This document shows positions 15,806 to 23,338 of a stretch of 64,000 nt of DNA, one piece after another (the first letter of the stretch is position 1; each line of letters opens with the position of its first letter). Location: the NCBI GenBank assembly GCA_018436095.1, contig JAHDMJ010000001.1:186001-250000 (forward strand). Direction: 5' to 3'. The DNA is from Clostridia bacterium. Its GTDB lineage: Bacteria > Bacillota > Peptococcia > DRI-13 > UBA5745. The translations under genes were made by a program, and so were the position numbers. A model generated the notes under the pieces. The model saw nothing but the letters and a program-made list of their open reading frames with translations, made no database searches and was not told the origin of the DNA.

Positions 15806-17710
15806 TTATTTCCTACTAAAGCTACCTAAGAAAAAACCTGCTATTTCTGGTGACTGTTTTATAAATAAATCCTCAACACCAATTTTTGAATAGAAATTTG
15901 TAAACTCACTCGTTATTTGCTGAAAATACCTCTCAGAAAGCCGATATGGCCGCAGATATTCTGCAAAAGAGTTCTTATCAGATGTTTTAAGATCAAATTG
16001 TATCATTTCATGAAACTTCCATTTAACACAAATCACTTGATCCTCGTTCTCAGGATGGGGGATAATTGAAATGTGTTCGCTATCCTTTTTAAATTTATCA
16101 TTATAGTTATTCTGTACCTCTCCCTTAATATAGCTAACAATATAGTCAACTTTCTGAGGGCGAAACAACTGGCACGCAGGCAATATACAAATTAAAAATT
16201 CCAAAGACCCATCGGACTTCTTTTTATATAATATATCTCCTTGAAAAAATTTATTTTCCAATTTGCAAACGCATGTTTCTTTAATCCTTCCGATTTCATC
16301 GTGCTCTATAGATAATGCAATTTCAGAAGGAGTCTTCCTATTTTGATAATGATTCATTTGTAGCGCAGATAACAAATGACTGATTGACACATCTACAGTT
16401 TCATCGCTAATCAACATTAAAAATAATGACGCCGCTTTTTTTAATGTATTTTTTACAATTTCGTTTTTTGTTTTCAGTATCCCTTCTTCAATTTCTTTTT
16501 TAATACTTGGAGTTTTACTCTGCAGTTCTTTTCTTTTAGCCTTTAAATCAAAATCATTCCACCATTTACTTTCTATTTCCTGCCGATTGAAACACAATGC
16601 CTTTTCAACCATTTTACTGCAGAAGCTATTTAAACTATTGCTCCAATTCGACGGAGACGGATCTATTTCTGACAACCATTGTTTCATATCTGCAACAGGA
16701 AATTGTCCTAAAAGTTCAAATACCTTTTTATTCTCCTTATCACTTCTAGCTTGCATTATAATCTTTGCTTTAGTTAATTTGTCCTGAAGCTTTTCATCTG
16801 CAATTTGACTAAGATCAATTAGTTTATGAATTCGATGCTCATAAAGATTTTCAACTATGCTGAAATCACATTGGATCTCTTCATGTACATTATTTGTTAC
16901 TAAGTTTCTAATCAATTCGGTATTATCATTATATTGAACTCCAGAACTCTCCATTTGCATTAATAAGATAGAATCAAACGGGTGAGAAAATTTATTGAGT
17001 AAATAGCCGGTCTTTTCTTCTAATTTTAAAAGCATATCAAAAAAGGCTATTGGAAAGAATCCAAAGTATTTCAATAACGTCTCCAAATAAGCTTCAAGCA
17101 GTGAGCCTGCATCAAAATCAGACTTTTTACAAATTAATACTATTGAATGATTCTTTAATCCATATACAAATTTTTTTCCATTATATTCCTCATCTATAAA
17201 TTTTGTTATAATTTCTTTTTTTATAAAATCATTTTTTGCACCTTCTGCATCTGATGTATATATAACTAAAAGCTTCATCTGATCTGAATATTCCGTTGCA
17301 CTTAATACATCTGCCGCAGTATATGAAATACCTGGCTCTCTCAAATCACTTAATTGCCAGTCAATAACAATCAGTCTTGAAGATTTTATACTCGCCTCTA
17401 TATAAGGTTTGTCCTCTACACCTGAGTATTTGACTGGCAATAGTTTAATTTGAGGGTAGGTTCTCTGCATTTTTTCAATGAGAAGTGACAGACTATCTAT
17501 CTCAATATTCGTATCAACTTCAGCACTCTCTATATCGCTTTTTATCACTCTACGTCTAGAACGACTAGGAATTTGAATATCATCTCTCTCAGGAGCTTCC
17601 CCAGCAAGTGATAGACCGAATTTATCATCTATGTATACAATAGTATTTAAATACTTCCTTAAAATCACTTTTAAATTCTCTCGACTTTCACTTATATTCT
17701 GTGTTGTCAT
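15806..17710 (-). CDS. Receiver-like protein, partner of the dual-ATPase kinase
   Basis: Protein of 634 residues. The first 170 look like a response-regulator receiver: acidic pair Asp28-Asp29 at the end of strand VYIDD, predicted phospho-acceptor Asp117 in LIVIDWQLSD, then LLVIYTS with the switch Thr/Ser. A basic, variable insertion (about residues 40-60) separates the acidic pair from the rest. The remaining 460 residues are mostly helical, with coiled-coil stretches (KSKTPSIKKEIEEGILKTK area), and resemble no output domain I know. ATG 17710 has GAGGTG 6 bases upstream and starts 1 base after the kinase stop, so expression is coupled. It may be the effector or adaptor of the island A system. 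Confidence 0.65.
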   Translation of the reverse strand: MTTQNISESRENLKVILRKYLNTIVYIDDKFGLSLAGEAPERDDIQIPSRSRRRVIKSDIESAEVDTNIEIDSLSLLIEKMQRTYPQIKLLPVKYSGVEDKPYIEASIKSSRLIVIDWQLSDLREPGISYTAADVLSATEYSDQMKLLVIYTSDAEGAKNDFIKKEIITKFIDEEYNGKKFVYGLKNHSIVLICKKSDFDAGSLLEAYLETLLKYFGFFPIAFFDMLLKLEEKTGYLLNKFSHPFDSILLMQMESSGVQYNDNTELIRNLVTNNVHEEIQCDFSIVENLYEHRIHKLIDLSQIADEKLQDKLTKAKIIMQARSDKENKKVFELLGQFPVADMKQWLSEIDPSPSNWSNSLNSFCSKMVEKALCFNRQEIESKWWNDFDLKAKRKELQSKTPSIKKEIEEGILKTKNEIVKNTLKKAASLFLMLISDETVDVSISHLLSALQMNHYQNRKTPSEIALSIEHDEIGRIKETCVCKLENKFFQGDILYKKKSDGSLEFLICILPACQLFRPQKVDYIVSYIKGEVQNNYNDKFKKDSEHISIIPHPENEDQVICVKWKFHEMIQFDLKTSDKNSFAEYLRPYRLSERYFQQITSEFTNFYSKIGVEDLFIKQSPEIAGFFLGSFSRK

Positions 17711-17711
17711 A

Positions 17712-20700
17712 TCACTCACCTCGTTCAATCAATGTTTCAATTTGAGAAAATCTTATTCGCAAACAAGCTCCATCCAGAATCTTGAAGTTATCTGATTGCA
17801 CTGCATCAATAGAAAAGCCCTGCGATTCTACAACTTTTTTTGCTATTGTTAATCCCAATCCTCGTCCATCAGATTTCAAAGAGAAAAACGGATCAAAAAT
17901 CTTCTTTAAAAACTTTGTCGGTATACCTGGCCCTGAATCCTCTATATATAAAGAATTTCTCTCTTTCACAAAATGAAACATAATTATTCGCTCTTCTCTA
18001 TCGGTTAACCAATAAATAGAGTTATAAATAATGTTAGATAAGACCGGATATATTTTTGAAAGTGAGAGCTCTATAATAACATCCTCAGGTATTTTGTTCA
18101 TAAATCTTATTTTATTGCTAATTATCCGGCTTTCGAAAAAGTTATAGAGATCATTAATCATTTTTTTAAGCAAAATGGGCTTCTTATATAAACTTCTACT
18201 TCTGTACATTGGCGAAAGCTGATTCTGCCTTTCTGATATTGCTCGAAATCCAACCTCAATTTGTTTCAACAGGTATTTACCTTCTGAATTAAGAGGTTCA
18301 TATCTCATTTGTTTTATTGCGTCAAATACATTCGTAAATAATTGGTTAAACTCATGATTTACAATTTCAGCTGACAAACCAAGATTAGCTAATTCTGAAT
18401 ATACTTCAATTTGATTTGTTAGTTCAATATTCTTTTCTTTCAGCGATCCAATTAACTCTTCAGTTTCTTGTCCATAATTACTTTGCATATAACTGATAAG
18501 CAACTTTATTTTTTTATTCAAATGATCGAATTGATACTCAATTGCGTTTATAGCAGATATATAGTGATCTTCAGCTTGTTTATTACATTTAGAAAGTTCT
18601 TCATATAACTTGCGACCTTCAGAAGCAAAATAGGAAGGTTTATTATCTAATAGATATTCACATTTATTTTGCAGAATAGCGATATCCTTTAAAAGGTCAT
18701 TCGTATTTTTTTTATATAATTTATCTATTGAATTAACAGCAATATTTTTCATATCGTTCTTAATTGAGGCTATAATTTCTATAGAAGGTATTGTCTCTTT
18801 TTCTCTTTGCGAATAATAATTATGCAGTTCTTCTGAAAAGGCATACAGCTTATTTTTGAAGCCATTTATATCTTCAAGCAGATCTTTAATATATCTTTCA
18901 GGAGATACAGACAGGTTCAATTCTATTTCTCTTAAATGATTATTAATAAGGTTTGCTATTTGGTTTTGTTCCTTCTGAGCGAAAGCTTCTAATTTAGCTT
19001 GTGTATCTGTCACAAAATCCTGTATGGAAGCATTATGTATTTCAATGTTCTCCAATAATTCTTCTTTAATATCAGATTTATATCTTGGATTAACAGTAAT
19101 CATGTGATTTTTTGATTGAATAATCAGTCGCCTTATGCATAGTAATTCATCTGCCATTTGAACTGAGATTTCATTTAGTTCAGAATACTTAATATCTGGA
19201 TAGATTTTATACTTCTTCATAAAGGAGGTAATATTATCAATTATATTGTTTTTAGCTCTAATGAATAAGTTTTCAGAATTTTTATATTGTATAGTTAAAT
19301 CCTTAATATATTGAAGCACTTGTTTTTTTTCTTCTTTTTCAGCCCTGGTTCGACGCTCTTCTTGTTCAGCCTTTTCATTATTATAATTTACATAACTTAA
19401 ACGCAATCTTTTTGAATCAGAAGTAGCACTAGTTACATACTCTTTTGCAATTCGTATTAATAGATTTTGTAATGTAGTTAAAAAATAAAAGTACTGCTCA
19501 TTTTCAATCAATCCTTCTCGACTTGACTTATCCTCTAATAGCGGATTATTTTCAGAAGATATATCAATTCTACCAAACATATTTCTATGACTAAACAGAT
19601 ATTCGCCAGCAGATAAAGTACGCCTTTTCTCCATTCCTAAGAAATCATTTTCAACCTCACCATAAGGAAGGATACGAACATTATCTCGATATACTGCAAC
19701 ACCACCACTTACTGACATTTTTCTTTTAATTTGATCATATTCTTCGGGTGTAAGACCACTATTTTTACGCATAAGTTCAACATGACAAAATTTTATGTTA
19801 AATCTGCCACAATCAGATTTTTTCCAATCTTTAATTCCTGCGGTCACTTCTAAACCTGCTTTTAACTCTTTATTACATTCATTTAGCAATTTTTCATCTG
19901 CATTACGTGCATCAAGCTTCCCATAGAATTTACCATGTTCTATATATCCCTCAATTTTTAAGTCGAAATTTTTAAAATCTTGCTCATTATAGTCATAATT
20001 AAATTCTTTAATAGTATTATTATAAAAAACTTCAACAACAAAATCATTATCAACATTTTGAAAATCAGAAATGAAAGATGCTAACCTGTCATAGTTTTTG
20101 CCATCCATGGTATCAGTATTAGTGTCTCTATTTAGTGGAGACAGATAACTATCCCAATTTTCAGTAAGGCTAGATATAAAAATTACAGTCCCTTGGGATT
20201 TATAATTCTCAATAAATCTACATACATCTGTTATAACTGAAATTGGAAAAGTAAGTTCTTCTATTTGATTAGATATAATATCTCTTAATTTACTATATTG
20301 TTTATCTTGCCATGCAGAATGAATTAAATTCTGCTTCTGATATTGAATAAGAGCTGTAAGCCTGTTATTTAAATCATTAATATCAAAATCATATGATGTC
20401 GGAATAATAACATCTTCTATCATTAACAAGGGATTATCAAATATATTCCAGTTAAGGAATAACATATTCCACTTACTATTCGCTTTTTTTGAAATTATAA
20501 TCGTTTGTTGACCTAGTTTTGCAACTGCAAGACGCCCGATTCCTTTCTCACCCATAAGGGTCCTTCCTTTTGGCGTTTTTTCATATTTACTTATTTTTTT
20601 AGACTCAGTACCTAATATAAGCCATTTATTCTCGAAATCAAAAGCATTCATACCACATCCTGTATCATATATTAGAATATATGGATTCTTTTCGGCAGTG

Positions 20701-20837
20701 TTAAATTCAACTCGCAGTATTTCTGCATCTGCGTCGTAAGAATTTTTCATAATCTCCGATAATGCGGTTATACTATCTCTGATCTGTTTTTTGCCAAGTA
20801 ATTCAATTGCCCTAGCCTTAGTTTTAAAACTACCCAT
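17712..20837 (-). CDS. Dual GHKL ATPase: Hsp90/MORC-like N-terminus plus histidine-kinase C-terminus
   Basis: Protein of 1041 residues with two Bergerat-fold ATPase domains. The N-terminal one (about 15-480) has N-box Glu28/Asn32 (SEIMKNSYDADA), G1 Asp58 (YDTGCGM) and G2 GEKGIGR (96-102), as in Hsp90/MutL/MORC proteins. The middle (about 490-800) is long coiled coil. The C-terminal part has an H-box with His828 (IVNHEFNQLF), a second G1 Asp967 (IEDSGPGIP), an F-box IFDPFF and G2 GRGLGL (991-996), as in sensor histidine kinases. No membrane segment or classical sensor domain is seen; the N-terminal ATPase may itself sense DNA or ligand. It sits one base before the receiver-like gene and near dcm and vsr. 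MORC-like ATPases in restriction operons are a known theme. Confidence 0.78.
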   Translation of the reverse strand: MGSFKTKARAIELLGKKQIRDSITALSEIMKNSYDADAEILRVEFNTAEKNPYILIYDTGCGMNAFDFENKWLILGTESKKISKYEKTPKGRTLMGEKGIGRLAVAKLGQQTIIISKKANSKWNMLFLNWNIFDNPLLMIEDVIIPTSYDFDINDLNNRLTALIQYQKQNLIHSAWQDKQYSKLRDIISNQIEELTFPISVITDVCRFIENYKSQGTVIFISSLTENWDSYLSPLNRDTNTDTMDGKNYDRLASFISDFQNVDNDFVVEVFYNNTIKEFNYDYNEQDFKNFDLKIEGYIEHGKFYGKLDARNADEKLLNECNKELKAGLEVTAGIKDWKKSDCGRFNIKFCHVELMRKNSGLTPEEYDQIKRKMSVSGGVAVYRDNVRILPYGEVENDFLGMEKRRTLSAGEYLFSHRNMFGRIDISSENNPLLEDKSSREGLIENEQYFYFLTTLQNLLIRIAKEYVTSATSDSKRLRLSYVNYNNEKAEQEERRTRAEKEEKKQVLQYIKDLTIQYKNSENLFIRAKNNIIDNITSFMKKYKIYPDIKYSELNEISVQMADELLCIRRLIIQSKNHMITVNPRYKSDIKEELLENIEIHNASIQDFVTDTQAKLEAFAQKEQNQIANLINNHLREIELNLSVSPERYIKDLLEDINGFKNKLYAFSEELHNYYSQREKETIPSIEIIASIKNDMKNIAVNSIDKLYKKNTNDLLKDIAILQNKCEYLLDNKPSYFASEGRKLYEELSKCNKQAEDHYISAINAIEYQFDHLNKKIKLLISYMQSNYGQETEELIGSLKEKNIELTNQIEVYSELANLGLSAEIVNHEFNQLFTNVFDAIKQMRYEPLNSEGKYLLKQIEVGFRAISERQNQLSPMYRSRSLYKKPILLKKMINDLYNFFESRIISNKIRFMNKIPEDVIIELSLSKIYPVLSNIIYNSIYWLTDREERIIMFHFVKERNSLYIEDSGPGIPTKFLKKIFDPFFSLKSDGRGLGLTIAKKVVESQGFSIDAVQSDNFKILDGACLRIRFSQIETLIERGE

Positions 20838-20868
20838 ACTGACTCCTCCTGATCATTGAGGTGATAAT

Positions 20869-21219
20869 ATGATGCGTAATATACCAAAATTCCTTTGTTT
20901 CTTATGTATGAAATGGCAATCAGTACCCTTATCTAATTGCTACCACGCATTTAATGAAGATATTACTCATCTATATTGTTCTACATGCAATAGCTGGATT
21001 CCTGTAAAAAACACTAGTTTGTTTACAGGGAAACAATATATTATTAAGCATTGTCATTATCCCTCGATTATTAATAATGATTGTTCTCAATTGAATATAG
21101 TCTTCCAGGGGAATAATCTGGATGCACTCCAAAGGGTTTGCGATAATTACAATAATACTCCCTTCTACTCTTTTGAAAATGCATATTTAGATTATTGGCA
21201 GTACATTAATAATTCTTGA
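20869..21219 (+). CDS. Small zinc-ribbon protein, divergent in island A
   Basis: Protein of 116 residues on the opposite strand to its neighbours. Cys10-x2-Cys13 and Cys37-x2-Cys40 form a plausible zinc ribbon; further Cys/His follow (HCHYP). The rest is polar, with a Tyr/Asn-rich C-terminus. GAGGTG lies 5 bases before ATG 20869, so I take it as a real gene although I know no family. It shares its upstream region (31 bases) with the dual-ATPase gene, and its end overlaps the 3' end of dcm by 14 bases. It could be a small regulator or DNA-binding component; that is inference. Confidence 0.6.
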   Translation: MMRNIPKFLCFLCMKWQSVPLSNCYHAFNEDITHLYCSTCNSWIPVKNTSLFTGKQYIIKHCHYPSIINNDCSQLNIVFQGNNLDALQRVCDNYNNTPFYSFENAYLDYWQYINNS

Positions 21220-22252
21220 CCATTGCTTTACGCCGCAGTTGTACAATATAACGGCCTAAAGCGTGTGCCATTTGCACAGGCACAGCATTTCCTACTTGGC
21301 GACATATTGATTGCGGGGCACCATAAAAAATGTAATCATCATCAAAACCTTGAAGCTTAGCAGCCTCCCTCATTGTAATAGCACGATCCTGTTCAGGATG
21401 CCCATATCGACCATTTGATATACTGCAGCATTTCGCAGTAAGAGTTGGAGCAACTCCATCCCACCTCATCCTTCCATAAACGTCAGTGTGTCCTGTATAA
21501 TCACCTCGATGACAATCTAGTATTAGCCTATCAGGCCAATCCGTTCTACTCCCCCCTGAGTGCGGAGTATTTATCAAACGTTCTAAATTTATCGCTGAAA
21601 GTTTAGCTGCTTGGTGATTAGGCAGGATCGGGTGGGTTCCACCGGCAACAATATGAGGATAATTACCAATTGCTTGCCGGACACTAGTAAACGCTAAGAG
21701 GTTTTTACCATGTGTCTTTTCAGGAAGCCCTGGCTGTATGTACCTGGAAGCAATTAAGATAAATCGACGTCTATTTTGCGGGACACCATAATGTTTTGCA
21801 TTTACTGTACCATAGTGATAGTAATAGCTGTTTCTTTGCAAGATCTCTATGAATCTTGCAAAAACATCAGCTCCTTTTGTCTCCAATCCAGGAACATTTT
21901 CCAATAACACAAATCCCGGTTTAACTTCGTCAATAATCCTACCGAATGAATCTAATAATGTTCTATCATTATGTACTGTCAGACTTTTGCGTTGGCTGCT
22001 AAATGGTTGGCACGGAGCACATCCAGCCAATAGTAGATTTTGTTTATTCCACCTAAGATTCGGGTAAATTTCATTAAGCGTTTTTTTATTTATATTTCTG
22101 ACATCGCTACATATAAACTGCGCACGATGATTTTCCTCATATGTACGTCGATAATCTTCAACTATATCAAATCCGGCTAAAACCCGAATCCCAGCTAATT
22201 CTAATCCCTTAGAAAGTCCGCCTCCACCACAAAAAAAATCAAATGCTATCAT
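21206..22252 (-). CDS. dcm: DNA (cytosine-5) methyltransferase
   Basis: Complete C5 methylase (348 residues) that transfers a methyl group from SAM to cytosine in a short recognition site. Motifs in order: I (FDFFCGGGGLSKGLELAG, residues 4-21), IV with catalytic Cys81 (APCQPFS), VI (LLENV, 116-120), VIII (QNRRRFILIA), IX (REAAKLQGF) and X (QVGNAVP). Between VIII and IX lies a target-recognition region of about 100 residues whose specificity cannot be read. The vsr gene lies 6 bases upstream on the same strand, the usual pairing. No classical separate restriction enzyme gene is beside it. Confidence 0.93.
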   Translation of the reverse strand: MIAFDFFCGGGGLSKGLELAGIRVLAGFDIVEDYRRTYEENHRAQFICSDVRNINKKTLNEIYPNLRWNKQNLLLAGCAPCQPFSSQRKSLTVHNDRTLLDSFGRIIDEVKPGFVLLENVPGLETKGADVFARFIEILQRNSYYYHYGTVNAKHYGVPQNRRRFILIASRYIQPGLPEKTHGKNLLAFTSVRQAIGNYPHIVAGGTHPILPNHQAAKLSAINLERLINTPHSGGSRTDWPDRLILDCHRGDYTGHTDVYGRMRWDGVAPTLTAKCCSISNGRYGHPEQDRAITMREAAKLQGFDDDYIFYGAPQSICRQVGNAVPVQMAHALGRYIVQLRRKAMVKNY

Positions 22253-22258
22253 TCAAAT

Positions 22259-22687
22259 TCATCCCTGCTCTTCTATGTTTAATAATTGATTATATAATTC
22301 ACAAAGCCTTTTTTCTTTAATAAAGGGTTTCAGTTCACACTCCCAAATAATAATAACTCTCCAACCTTGACTTTTTAGTTCAGTTATATTTTTCAGATCA
22401 CGTTTTTTATTGTTAGTAAGTTTCTCTCTCCAGAAGTCTTTATTATTGAGTGGCCAAGAAAATTTTGGACACCCTTCATGCACATGCCAGAAGCAGCCAT
22501 TTACAAAAATCACGGTTTTATACTTTGCCATCACAATATCAGGGCATCCCGGAAGACTCTTTATATTTTTTCTGTAACGGAATCCTTTACTAAATAGAAA
22601 TTTCCGCACACATTCTTCTGGTTTAGTTCCTTTATTCTTGACTTTTGACATATTATAACTACGGATTTCTTTCGAATGAACATCCAT
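22259..22687 (-). CDS. vsr: Very short patch repair endonuclease
   Basis: Endonuclease of 142 residues that nicks beside T:G mismatches arising by deamination of 5-methylcytosine. Conserved features are EIRSYNMSKVKNKGTKPE (recognition and Glu region, residues 7-24), LPGCPDIV with catalytic Asp50, VNGCFWHVHEGCP with His68 and probable zinc ligands, and RVIIIWECEL. It is first in the vsr-dcm pair and protects or complements the methylase. In restriction clusters with MORC-like ATPases, Vsr-type nucleases have also been proposed as the cutting component. Confidence 0.93.
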   Translation of the reverse strand: MDVHSKEIRSYNMSKVKNKGTKPEECVRKFLFSKGFRYRKNIKSLPGCPDIVMAKYKTVIFVNGCFWHVHEGCPKFSWPLNNKDFWREKLTNNKKRDLKNITELKSQGWRVIIIWECELKPFIKEKRLCELYNQLLNIEEQG

Positions 22688-22877
22688 GAGATCACCTCAT
22701 ATACTATAGCTTTCTCCTAATATATTGTATTTGGGATATCATAACAAATTGTGCCGATATTTCATAGCATTATTATCCAAATCATTTGTGAAGTACCGTG
22801 ATTTATTTATATAAATACATTATCCAATAATAATCCAACTCATTAACGATATCAATGATACCCTTAGCCATGATATT

Positions 22878-22909
22878 AAAAAAGAACCAGGCATGGAAGC
22901 CATTGCCTG
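22878..22909 (-). terminator. Terminator at the edge of the TOTE remnant
   Basis: CAGGCAATGG pairs with CCATGCCTG on the minus strand (22909-22888), followed by TTCTTTTTT. It lies just past the truncated reading frame ending at 22946 and is in the right direction for it. Confidence 0.7.
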
Positions 22910-22945
22910 ATTGTGATCGCGCAACCGCAATTGGGATACTTATTT

Positions 22946-23212
22946 TCATGCAAATACGTCCTCTCTGCCTCTGAATAATGACATGAACAAGTTGATTTTA
23001 TCTTGTGGTGGGCTGGCATTTGTTACTTGCCCAAAGGGATAAAGCTCTTCTGAGAAGAGATTGTCTGCTTCATCCTTGTGTTGCGCCACATCGCTAAATT
23101 TTGGCAACACTGATCCCAGCTGCTCTTTGTAACTCTCAATTTCGTTCCTCAGCAGCTTGTTTTCGTCCAGCAGCCTTTGATATTTTTCGTAAAGTTCTTC
23201 GTAGCCAATCAT
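22946..23212 (-). pseudogene. N-terminal remnant of a TOTE-type primase-helicase
   Basis: About 88 residues remain. They start with a coiled coil (YEELYEKYQRLLDENKLL) and end with PPQDKINLFMSLFRGREDVFA. The last segment is the characteristic start of the archaeo-eukaryotic primase domain of TOTE conflict-system proteins (KI-LF-SLFRGREDV-A). A stop codon follows immediately where hundreds of residues of primase, helicase and nuclease should continue, and the next bases do not resume the family in any frame I could read. It is a fossil of a second defence system in island A. Confidence 0.7.
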
Positions 23213-23338
23213 AACATGTACCACTTGCCCTGCATTCTACAACTATTGCTATTAATATATCATAGACTTGGGCATTCCGACAGATTCTGTATTTTTTTCT
23301 ATCATCCCCTATTCTTCCCAATCCTTCCTATTGCCAAC

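Noticed and set aside
21206-22687. Conventional type II restriction-modification pair
   Set aside because: The partner of the methylase is Vsr, a mismatch nuclease, and no separate restriction enzyme is recognisable nearby.
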